The notes under the pieces are model-generated. The model did not search any database. It was not told where the DNA came from and saw only the letters and a program-made list of their open reading frames with translations. 22,729 nucleotides of DNA from JACCYQ01 sp036675565 (lineage in GTDB: Bacteria > Bacteroidota > Bacteroidia > Chitinophagales > Chitinophagaceae). The DNA is taken from positions 1 through 22,729 of the forward strand of contig JAKFER010000099.1 in the NCBI GenBank assembly GCA_036675565.1. The letters are read 5' to 3'. The translations under genes and the position numbers were made by a program. Position 1 is the stretch's first letter. Every line of letters begins with the position of its first letter. This document shows, piece by piece, positions 15,909 through 22,729 of this stretch.

Positions 15909-17813
15909 TTATTTCTGGGCCCACCACAATGGTGTTAAAACTTCATCCGGTCCGCCTAAAAAGCTTAAGGCTTGCTGGTATCCTTCAGCATTGCTTGCCG
16001 GCAGACTTGAAGGATATTTTAAACGCTGAGGGAAAAATTTGACATTGCTTGTCATATAATTTCCGCTATTTAATGCTGGCATATTTACTAATGGATTTTC
16101 AATAGCAGGATTCTCAAAAAACGGCAATCCCAAACGGCGGTGATCGCTCCATGCCTCCAGCGGCACCCATGGCGTTTGTGCAATGAATTTTTGTGTGATG
16201 ATCTTTGTGAGGAGATCATTTTTCACAGTCCCATTTTTATACAACGTATTGACAGGGTAAAGAATTTCCGCAGTACCCGCAGCATTGGTATAACCATTGA
16301 TAAAATTCATGGTGTGTGAAGCAGGTGGTTCTGCAGTATGTGTCCAGCTAACTGATGTACCAGCTAAGTTATAATCATCGGATGATTTATAATCTGCTGC
16401 AAAATTAGAAACGCCCCAGTAAGCAAAGTTGGCATCGATACCAGCTTCATAAGCTGCTTGTCCTGTCATTGGAACTGTCCATCCCCTGACTGCTGCTTCT
16501 GCCAATAAGAAATAGGTTTCCCAGTTTGCAAAAAATATGCGTTTACTACTACTGTTTCTGAATTGTTTACCATGGCGTGGTATTGCACCATTATATGCCC
16601 TTATCTGGTTTTTAGTTCCTTTGGCTCCCCAATCGCCATTTACCGGCGCATTCCATGTATAAGTTGCATCCAGCGTTTTAACTACGTTACCTGCATCATC
16701 AACCAGGTTCCGGGTTGTGGTTTTGGCGCTATTATCCCATGAAGGATATGCATTAAAATCAGGATTGGTAACATCGCCCGGTATGATATATGTTTTATAT
16801 GCCCGTGGGTCAATCGTGTTTGGCAGACCATCCAGCCAGTAACCAGCAATCGGACTATTGGTTTTTGTGGTAAAATGATCTTCCAGTTTTAACCCAACAT
16901 AGCCTGCGGGTTTGATGGCAGATTGCATAGCAGCACCAACCTGGTCGGCAGATTTAATTCCACCTAAACCTTGATACAGTTGATTGATGGTTGCAGACAT
17001 TTGAAAATAATTCCACTCACGGGTCATCACACCTGTAAGTGCATCCCAACCAGGTTTTTCATTTACCTGGAAAGTTTCATCTGCGGCAGTAATTAATGGA
17101 AGGGCAGCTGCTGCTTCAAATTCTGACTTTGCCTTCCCAGCATCCACTTCGGAAAGTCGCATAGCTAATCGCAGGCGCATGGAGTTGGCATATTTTTGCC
17201 ATTTGGCATAATTAAAGCCATAAGCCTGGTCAAACTTTGCATCGGGGCCGGTTACAGTTATGTCCAATTTAGATGAAGCGTCTTTTAATTCGTCCAGGAA
17301 AAAATAATACACTGATTTAAGATCAGAGAATTCCGGGTTCACTCCCTGGAAAGCATTGATGGGAATGGGTCCGAAATTATCAGCCAGTTCGCTCATCAGG
17401 TATACCCGCCAGATACGGGCTACCTGTAGCAGGTTGTTGGTGTACTCTTTAATGTTACCGGCGGCAATTTGCTTTTCTGCAACCTGCACACCACTATTGA
17501 TACCATTTAACCAACCACCAAGATAACCACCGCTGTAATAATCGCTTGTCCAGCCATCATTATATCCACCGGAAGAAATACCACCTCCGAATTGTTGTCT
17601 TCCTGCCGTTTTCCAATACAACACGAATATCCTTTCTGCAATATGGGGGTCCATTTGACTGCCCACGATGGCATTGTTGATGAAGTATTCAACCTGTACC
17701 TGGTTTTCAGTAACCAGGTAAGGATCCTCATTGATCTCGTCAAATTTGCTACACCCACTCACCAGGAGTGCCGTAAACAACGGAATTGAGGTGTATTTGA
17801 GAAATTTTTTCAT
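15909..17813 (-). CDS. susD: SusD/RagB family outer-membrane glycan-binding lipoprotein
   Basis: The 634-residue protein forms the surface lid that binds oligosaccharide and hands it to the SusC porin. The N-terminus MKKFLKYTSIPLFTALLVSGC is a lipoprotein signal with lipobox LVSGC and C21 as the acylated residue. SKFDEINEDPYLVTENQ after it is the typical SusD-like start (DP/NP segment), closest in style to the SusD-like_2 group. Helical TPR-like features follow, such as WRVYLMSELADNFGPIPINAF and YAKWQKYANSMRLRLAMRLS. The C-terminal part includes WVPLEAWSDHRRLGLPFF. At 634 residues it is longer than many SusDs (about 500-550), with extra loop length between 300 and 520. It starts 28 bases after the susC stop and is surely co-transcribed with it. 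Confidence 0.93.
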   Translation of the reverse strand: MKKFLKYTSIPLFTALLVSGCSKFDEINEDPYLVTENQVQVEYFINNAIVGSQMDPHIAERIFVLYWKTAGRQQFGGGISSGGYNDGWTSDYYSGGYLGGWLNGINSGVQVAEKQIAAGNIKEYTNNLLQVARIWRVYLMSELADNFGPIPINAFQGVNPEFSDLKSVYYFFLDELKDASSKLDITVTGPDAKFDQAYGFNYAKWQKYANSMRLRLAMRLSEVDAGKAKSEFEAAAALPLITAADETFQVNEKPGWDALTGVMTREWNYFQMSATINQLYQGLGGIKSADQVGAAMQSAIKPAGYVGLKLEDHFTTKTNSPIAGYWLDGLPNTIDPRAYKTYIIPGDVTNPDFNAYPSWDNSAKTTTRNLVDDAGNVVKTLDATYTWNAPVNGDWGAKGTKNQIRAYNGAIPRHGKQFRNSSSKRIFFANWETYFLLAEAAVRGWTVPMTGQAAYEAGIDANFAYWGVSNFAADYKSSDDYNLAGTSVSWTHTAEPPASHTMNFINGYTNAAGTAEILYPVNTLYKNGTVKNDLLTKIITQKFIAQTPWVPLEAWSDHRRLGLPFFENPAIENPLVNMPALNSGNYMTSNVKFFPQRLKYPSSLPASNAEGYQQALSFLGGPDEVLTPLWWAQK

Positions 17814-17841
17814 ATAAAAATGTTTTGAATAATTTATTTAA

Positions 17842-20800
17842 TTAAAAACTTAACGAAAGGCTGAACAGGAATGAACGCATCGTTGGGAAAGCACCACCTT
17901 CAAAACCTACCGCATTTGTTCCTGTTGCAAAAACAGACTCAGGGTCTATCCCATTCAGATGACTTTCTATCATCCATACATTATTGCATGACAATGAAAT
18001 ATTAGCCCGCTGAACAGGGGTTTTAGAAAGAAATCCTCTTGGGAGGTCGTAACTGAGTTGTACATTTCGCAAACGGATATTGGTAGCATCATACAAATAA
18101 GCTTCACCAACACCTAAGTTATTGAGTGTTGCCAGTGTGTTCCAATATTGTTGTTGCGTTACGGTTTTGGTATTTTTTTCATGCCCACCGCCAGTATTTA
18201 AAGTAACACCATCTACTACAAAATCCGGACGTTCACCATTCGGAGCCGTTACTGCTGCAGTTCCGGCTACTTGTAAACCAACATTAGAAGCTGAAAAAAT
18301 CTCACCGCCAAAACGTGCATCTAACAGGAATGATAAACCGAAATTTTTATAAGCCAGATTGTTAGTAATACCCAGCATACCTTTAGCTTGTTGGTTGCCC
18401 AGTTTTACAATCTCAGCATCTCTTTGCGGAAGTCCACTTGAATTAAGTAGTAGCTGGCCGAAATAAGGACTTGTTTCATCCTTCACCCGCAAAAGCCGGG
18501 TTCCATATATGTCTCCATACAAACTTCCGGTGGTAGCCCTGATAAAAAGATCATCAAATGCACCTAATGGATATTCGTCTACACCCAGGTCACTGGCTAT
18601 ATCAATAATTTTATTTTCGTTCTTTGAATAATTGGCGATCAATGACCATGTTAGTGAGTTAGAATTTGCAAGAATTCTTACATCAGCCATTAACTCAATC
18701 CCTTTGTTCTGAATATTACCTGCATTTACCATCATGCTTGAATACCCGCTGAGTGGATCCATTGGAATGGCAATCAACTGGTTTGTCGCATTTGATTTGT
18801 ACCAGGTAAAATCAAGTCCCAGGCGGTTATTAAGAAACCGTGTTTCTGCACCAAACTCCAACGACTTGATCAATTCACTTTTTACAGATTGATCTTTTAG
18901 CAATGAATTTCTTACAGCATATGCATTACCGTTAGGATCTTTGCGAATTTCATAACCGTTATACAGGCTGTATGGCGCAAGGTCATTACCTACTGAAGCA
19001 TGCGAAACACGCAGTTTTGCATAATCGATCCAGCCCGGCAAATTTCCACCCATTCTATCTATCATTTCAGTCAGTATATAAGATAAGCTCAGAGAAGGAT
19101 AAAAATAAGAGCGGTTTTCTTCTATCAAAGCGGAAGACCAGTCGTTACGGAATGTTGCGTCAACATATATATATCCATCATAGTTAACGCCTACAGAGCC
19201 ATACAATGAGTTGATTTTTTTACGGCTATATGCCTGGTCAATCCCTGGCGCACCAGATCCGTTAGTGAGTGAAAAAACATTTGGAACTTCTAAAGGCCCT
19301 GTTCTTACACCGATATAACTGGATTTTTGATGCATCAGGTTACCACCGGCAGTAATTACACCACCGAATTTACCCACAACATTGTCTTTTCGTGCTGTCA
19401 TTAAAGCACTGTAGTTGGTTTCTGTAAAAGTTTGTTTTCCTTCAGAATACTCATTGGCTCGATTGCTACCGGCGTATACTTTACGGTTCGAATTGGTGGT
19501 ATATATGTCGCCACCCGCTCTTACTTCTGCATCTAACCAATCAGTGAAGTTGTATTTCACGGACCCATTCATAATAAAGCGATCCCTTGAATCCTGGTTT
19601 TGATTGTACAAATTGTTCCAGTAAGGATTATTCTGCCAGCCTGGAGCGCCTTCATACCAAAGCATATTGCCAAACTCATTAGTAGCGGAACTAAAATCGC
19701 GGATATCCATGCTTCTTGGCAAGGTATATAATACATATACATTACTAACATCACGACCATTGATTGGCCTGTTGAATCCGGTTGTATTATTATAAGAAAC
19801 TTTCGTATCAGTAGTCCATCGATCACCTTTACCAAATTTGGAAACTGCACGTGCAGTTAAATTGGTCCGCTCTAATTTGTTTTCTGGAATTATACTTTTA
19901 TCGTTCCATCGGCTCAGAGATGAATAAATAGAAGTTGATCCAATCTGTTGCTGAAAAGAAAGGTTATAACTCTGGGTGGTACCGTTCCGGAGAAAATTAT
20001 CAACATTATCATGATCCGTACTTAATGCTGACTGGGTTCCATCCCATTTTGTTACCATCTGGCCTTCTGCTTTAGGACCCCAACTGAGTGTACTTGTTGG
20101 GTTAAAGATATTTTCACTTCCCTGGGCAAAAGTATTTTGCAGTTCAGGCTTTATAAAAATACTTTCAGTTCCCTGTGTAGTTGAGAAAGTAATACCCAAA
20201 CCATTTTGCCTGCGACCTTTTTTAGTAGTTATCAGGATTACACCATTACCTGCACGTGAACCATAAAGGGCTGCAGCGGAAGGTCCTTTTAAAACCGACA
20301 TACTCTCAATGTCATCTGCACTTATATCACCAATTCCATTACCCCTGTCGAAACCAGCTGCCCAGTAACCATTTTCAGAAGTTCCTGTGAAATTGTCAAT
20401 AGGTGTTCCGTCAACAACAATCAATGGCTGGTTATTTCCCACCAATGAATTGTTGCCTCTCAGTAATATTTTAGAAGATCCACCGGCACCGTTACTGCCC
20501 CGGACTACCTGTAATCCTGCCACTTTGCCTGACAGCGCATTGGCCAGGTTGGTTTCTTTTGCATCTACAAGAGTTTCTCCTTTTACTTCCTGGATGGCAT
20601 ATCCCAGGGATTTCTTTTGTCTCTGGATACCTAAGGCAGTTACCACCACTTCGGAAAGATTTCCTTCACTAGTATTTAATGTAACTGACAATGTCGTATT
20701 CTGACCTACAGCCACTTCCTTTTCCTGGAACCCTACAGAAGTAAAGACCAATACCGCATTTGCATCAGGAACGGTTATAGAAAAATTTCCATTATCATCA

Positions 20801-20967
20801 GTTATTCCTCCATTAGTGGTTCCTTTAACCAGGAAGGAAACCCTGGCGACCGGGTTGCCATTATCATCTTTTACCGTTCCGGTAATGGTTCTTTGTTGTG
20901 CCGAAGCTATAGCCATACAAAAGCTAAGCAACATACACAGCACAAACCTGGGTGTCAATTTTTTCAT
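17842..20967 (-). CDS. susC: SusC/RagA family TonB-linked outer-membrane transporter
   Basis: The 1041-residue protein imports oligosaccharides across the outer membrane using TonB energy. A signal peptide (MKKLTPRFVLCMLLSFCMAIASA) is cleaved before QQ at about residue 24. A carboxypeptidase-regulatory-like domain (26-113) begins RTITGTVKDDNGNPVARVSF. The TonB-box region EVVVTALGIQRQKKSLGYA precedes the plug (about 120-235), which has the family signature NQPLIVVDGTPIDN and the SVLKGPSAAALYGSRAGNG segment. The barrel fills the rest and ends in the aromatic FSLSLSF. The length is typical for SusC. It starts 17 bases after the stop of the ROK gene on the same strand and leads into susD, so the three genes form one operon. 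There is no N-terminal STN or sigma-factor-interacting domain, so control through an anti-sigma pathway is not expected. Confidence 0.95.
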   Translation of the reverse strand: MKKLTPRFVLCMLLSFCMAIASAQQRTITGTVKDDNGNPVARVSFLVKGTTNGGITDDNGNFSITVPDANAVLVFTSVGFQEKEVAVGQNTTLSVTLNTSEGNLSEVVVTALGIQRQKKSLGYAIQEVKGETLVDAKETNLANALSGKVAGLQVVRGSNGAGGSSKILLRGNNSLVGNNQPLIVVDGTPIDNFTGTSENGYWAAGFDRGNGIGDISADDIESMSVLKGPSAAALYGSRAGNGVILITTKKGRRQNGLGITFSTTQGTESIFIKPELQNTFAQGSENIFNPTSTLSWGPKAEGQMVTKWDGTQSALSTDHDNVDNFLRNGTTQSYNLSFQQQIGSTSIYSSLSRWNDKSIIPENKLERTNLTARAVSKFGKGDRWTTDTKVSYNNTTGFNRPINGRDVSNVYVLYTLPRSMDIRDFSSATNEFGNMLWYEGAPGWQNNPYWNNLYNQNQDSRDRFIMNGSVKYNFTDWLDAEVRAGGDIYTTNSNRKVYAGSNRANEYSEGKQTFTETNYSALMTARKDNVVGKFGGVITAGGNLMHQKSSYIGVRTGPLEVPNVFSLTNGSGAPGIDQAYSRKKINSLYGSVGVNYDGYIYVDATFRNDWSSALIEENRSYFYPSLSLSYILTEMIDRMGGNLPGWIDYAKLRVSHASVGNDLAPYSLYNGYEIRKDPNGNAYAVRNSLLKDQSVKSELIKSLEFGAETRFLNNRLGLDFTWYKSNATNQLIAIPMDPLSGYSSMMVNAGNIQNKGIELMADVRILANSNSLTWSLIANYSKNENKIIDIASDLGVDEYPLGAFDDLFIRATTGSLYGDIYGTRLLRVKDETSPYFGQLLLNSSGLPQRDAEIVKLGNQQAKGMLGITNNLAYKNFGLSFLLDARFGGEIFSASNVGLQVAGTAAVTAPNGERPDFVVDGVTLNTGGGHEKNTKTVTQQQYWNTLATLNNLGVGEAYLYDATNIRLRNVQLSYDLPRGFLSKTPVQRANISLSCNNVWMIESHLNGIDPESVFATGTNAVGFEGGAFPTMRSFLFSLSLSF

Positions 20968-20984
20968 TGCAGTGTTTTTAATAA

Positions 20985-22232
20985 TTAAAAAATCGTTTTG
21001 GGCTTTTCGTGATGGGTGGCGGAGTGTTTTTTTAATTCTTTGTCCCGGACCGGCTCTATGGTATCATAATGTTCCATTACCAATGCCGCAGCACCAATCA
21101 ATTCAGCTTTATATCCAAGAGATGAAATCAACAGTTCTGTATTTTCAGCAATTTTAGGGATGCAAAGTTCATTGATAGCCTGTTGAATAGGCGTTGTCCA
21201 TAACCTGCCTCCAACGGAACCCCTGCCGCTTAAAACAATTAACTCGGGGTTCAGTAAATGTATTAAAATGGCGATGCCTCTTCCTATATTATAAGCTGCT
21301 TCAGATAATATTTCAACAGCAAGTTTGTCTCCATGGAGAGCTGCATCCATAATTTTTTTTGCAGCATTTTCAGGAAAATCTAATGATAAATCTTTCAACT
21401 GGGTTGATGCTCCTGATTGCAAACTCTTCACTGCTTTTTCAACTACAACAAGCAAGGACGTCTCTGTTTCCAGGCAACCGGTTTTACCGCAGCTGCATAG
21501 CTTATTATTGGTAAACACAGGAATATGACTAAACTCACCGGCAAATCCATTATGCCCACGAAATAATTCACCATTGATGATCATCCCTAATCCAACGCCC
21601 CATCCAATATTTATCACCATTACATTTTGCCTGTTCCTGGCCGAACCTAAACGAAATTCGGCAAGCGCAATTAAACTGGAATCGTTATCAATTAAAACGG
21701 GTAACCCTGTTACGGAGCCAATATGATCAACAATATTTTCTTCACCGTTTTTCAAAAAAGAATGATTAATCCCTTTTTTAACATCAATAAAACCTGGCAT
21801 TCCAATCCCGATACCAATTATTTTATTTTTATCGATTTCCGTTTTCTGTAAGAAATCCGAAATATGACTGGTTAATTGTTTTAATGCATGGGGATTATGC
21901 GGCAATACCAACTCTATTTTTTCCACGTTACCCACCACATTATTATTAATGTCAATTAATGCAATTCGGGTAATTAATTGATCCATTGCTACAGAAACTA
22001 TATAAACCTGGTCAGGTTTTAATGAAAACATCTGTGGGCGTCTTCCGCCAGTTGAGAGGGCAAACCCGGTTTCCATGATGGAACCTTCATGGATCATTTC
22101 ATTGATAGCACGGGTTGTAACCGGTAAACTCTTCTCAGTGAGTTCACTAAGTTCTGCACAAGAAAGGGAGCCTGAAAAATACAGGTGTTTAAAGATTTTT
22201 CTTTTATAAGCTGATTGTTTGTTTAGCAGCAT
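20985..22232 (-). CDS. ROK-family transcriptional repressor (NagC/XylR type)
   Basis: The 415-residue protein probably represses the downstream susCD genes until a sugar binds. Residues 1-70 are a winged helix-turn-helix (QSAYKRKIFKHLYFSG, AELSELTEKSLPVTTRAINEM, wing STGGRRPQMFSL). The ROK domain follows: GIGIGMPGFID at 140-150, sugar-contacting DND at 182-184 in IDNDSSLIALAE, NIGWGVGLGMI, GFAGEFSH with E233 and H236, and the zinc motif CxCGxxGCxE at 246-255. The N-terminal phosphate motif DIGGT of ROK kinases is replaced by an AMDQ-like sequence, which fits a regulator rather than a kinase. It is the first gene of the operon, 17 bases ahead of susC, so it likely regulates itself. Two inverted repeats upstream are candidate operators. 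Confidence 0.92.
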   Translation of the reverse strand: MLLNKQSAYKRKIFKHLYFSGSLSCAELSELTEKSLPVTTRAINEMIHEGSIMETGFALSTGGRRPQMFSLKPDQVYIVSVAMDQLITRIALIDINNNVVGNVEKIELVLPHNPHALKQLTSHISDFLQKTEIDKNKIIGIGIGMPGFIDVKKGINHSFLKNGEENIVDHIGSVTGLPVLIDNDSSLIALAEFRLGSARNRQNVMVINIGWGVGLGMIINGELFRGHNGFAGEFSHIPVFTNNKLCSCGKTGCLETETSLLVVVEKAVKSLQSGASTQLKDLSLDFPENAAKKIMDAALHGDKLAVEILSEAAYNIGRGIAILIHLLNPELIVLSGRGSVGGRLWTTPIQQAINELCIPKIAENTELLISSLGYKAELIGAAALVMEHYDTIEPVRDKELKKHSATHHEKPKTIF

Positions 22233-22279
22233 TCTCTCAGATATAGAACAGTTAGTTTTTAAATTCTTAACTAAAGTAA

Positions 22280-22311
22280 AAAATCTTTTTAAATAACAAT
22301 GAAAAGATTTT
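22280..22311. promoter_or_regulatory. Candidate operator 1 of the ROK-susCD operon
   Basis: Perfect inverted arms AAAATCTTTT (22280-22289) and AAAAGATTTT (22302-22311) with a 12-base spacer, lying 48-79 bases upstream of the ROK ATG. The AT-rich symmetric arms fit the kind of site bound by NagC/Mlc-type ROK dimers. Confidence 0.45.
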
Positions 22312-22338
22312 AAATTTTTTATGGAAGTTTAATATCTT

Positions 22339-22366
22339 TTTTAAACGGTTCAAATACAGTTTAAAA
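22339..22366. promoter_or_regulatory. Candidate operator 2 with embedded promoter-like box
   Basis: Perfect inverted arms TTTTAAAC (22339-22346) and GTTTAAAA (22359-22366), again with a 12-base spacer. The spacer contains, on the - strand, TGTATTTG (22351-22358), one base off the TAnnTTTG box. A dimer bound here would cover that promoter. A start just downstream would give a leader of about 110 bases that includes operator 1. Confidence 0.4.
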
Positions 22367-22386
22367 GTAAAAGTCTGAGGAGGATG

Positions 22387-22394
22387 TATTTTTG
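22387..22394 (+). promoter_or_regulatory. Candidate + strand -7 box TATTTTTG
   Basis: TATTTTTG matches TAnnTTTG on the + strand and points right, away from the ROK operon. No ORF follows within 60 bases. The hairpin at 22436-22463 would end such a transcript after about 60 bases, which would be the size of a small RNA. Confidence 0.25.
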
Positions 22395-22435
22395 TGCTGA
22401 CTTTGAATGATGTAAACATAAAAAGGCATAAACGC

Positions 22436-22463
22436 AAAAAAGCCACCTCTGAGGGTGACTTTT
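22436..22463 (+). terminator. Terminator-like hairpin at the left edge of the tandem array
   Basis: AGCCACCT (22441-22448) pairs with GGGTGACT (22453-22460) with one C-A mismatch and one terminal T-G pair around CTGA. It is preceded by an A-run and followed by TTT. It occupies the place that the AAAGCTTCGAA hairpin holds before the later array units. Confidence 0.5.
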
Positions 22464-22729
22464 GCAGACCGCACCCCGATTTAAATCAGGGCGACCTCCA
22501 TTAAAGCTTTACATATATTAAAATGACAAAGCTTCGAATTTCTTCGAAGCTTTTGCTTGCGGACCGGACCCCGATTTAAATCGGGGCGACCTCCATTAAA
22601 GCTTTACATATATTAAAATGACAAAGCTTCGAAATTTCTTCGAAGCTTTTGCTTGCGGACCGGACCCCGATTTAAATCGGGGCGACCTCCATTAAAGCTT
22701 TACATATATTAAAATGACAAAGCTTCGAA
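22464..22729. repeat. Tandem array of 95-96-bp units, each with two palindromes (runs off the window)
   Basis: Units are 22464-22558 (95), 22559-22654 (96) and 22655-22729 (75, cut by the window end). Units 2 and 3 are identical over the visible part. Unit 1 differs by three substitutions and one missing A. Each unit has the palindrome CCCCGATTTAAATCGGGG (22569-22586 and 22665-22682; imperfect at 22474-22491). Each complete unit also has a terminator-like hairpin AAAGCTTCGAA / TTCGAAGCTTT (22528-22553 and 22623-22649). On the - strand, GGAGGTCG before the palindrome and TCCGGTCCGC after it look like the variable region and 3' acceptor end of a tRNA. There is no TTCRA T-loop and no matching 5' acceptor strand, so this is not a tRNA gene. 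Confidence 0.85.

Noticed and set aside
20985..22232. ROK sugar kinase (glucokinase or N-acetylglucosamine kinase)
   Set aside because: A 70-residue winged helix precedes the ROK domain and the N-terminal DIGGT phosphate motif is degenerate, so a repressor is the better reading.
22464..22729. tRNA genes or a CRISPR array in the tandem units
   Set aside because: The unit lacks a 5' acceptor strand, a D-arm, an anticodon arm and a TTCRA T-loop, so it cannot fold as a tRNA. Units are contiguous 96-bp repeats with no variable spacers and no cas genes, so it is not CRISPR.

Overview
The window looks like a chromosomal piece of a Bacteroidota bacterium, most likely of the Chitinophagaceae (family placement is inference). 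It carries a SusC/SusD pair, an outer-membrane barrel of the Bacteroidetes OMP_b-brl_3 type, a secreted protein ending in a gliding-motility/type IX (T9SS type B) sorting domain, no convincing Shine-Dalgarno sites, TAnnTTTG-like promoter boxes, and AT-rich repeated intergenic segments. No rRNA, bona fide tRNA, transposase, phage gene or CRISPR array is visible.

Left part (1-4782): the tail of a response regulator is followed closely by an orphan multi-PAS sensor histidine kinase, both on the + strand. Then comes a DUF808/YedI-type membrane protein on the - strand. The spaces between are filled with repeats and inverted repeats. The largest gap (3897-4782) holds one copy of a ~270-bp repeat and a cluster of overlapping inverted repeats.

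Middle (4783-12771): a seven-blade DFDPGPG beta-propeller T9SS protein is flanked by two near-identical direct repeats. Then a TonB-dependent-type outer-membrane barrel and a PepSY-TM inner-membrane protein lie in tandem on the - strand, an arrangement typical of iron/siderophore uptake. On the + strand follow an unannotated 40-codon ORF with its own promoter-like and terminator-like signals, and a short Rnk/GreA-C-terminal-like protein. A strong bidirectional terminator separates this from the next locus.

Right part (12772-22400): a compact polysaccharide-utilisation locus on the - strand, read in the order ROK-family repressor, SusC, SusD, GH92 alpha-mannosidase. The first three genes are separated by 17 and 28 bp and look like one operon. 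A terminator hairpin sits between susD and the GH92 gene. The secreted GH92 enzyme (with C-terminal sugar-binding-like domains) would trim alpha-mannosides from N-glycans or mannans. SusD and SusC would capture and import the product, and the ROK protein would sense the sugar and control its own operon through paired inverted repeats upstream of its start.

Right edge (22464-22729): a tandem array of 95-96-bp units, each with two strong palindromes and a stretch resembling the variable-region/T-arm/3' acceptor end of a tRNA. It runs off the window and is the least explained structure here.
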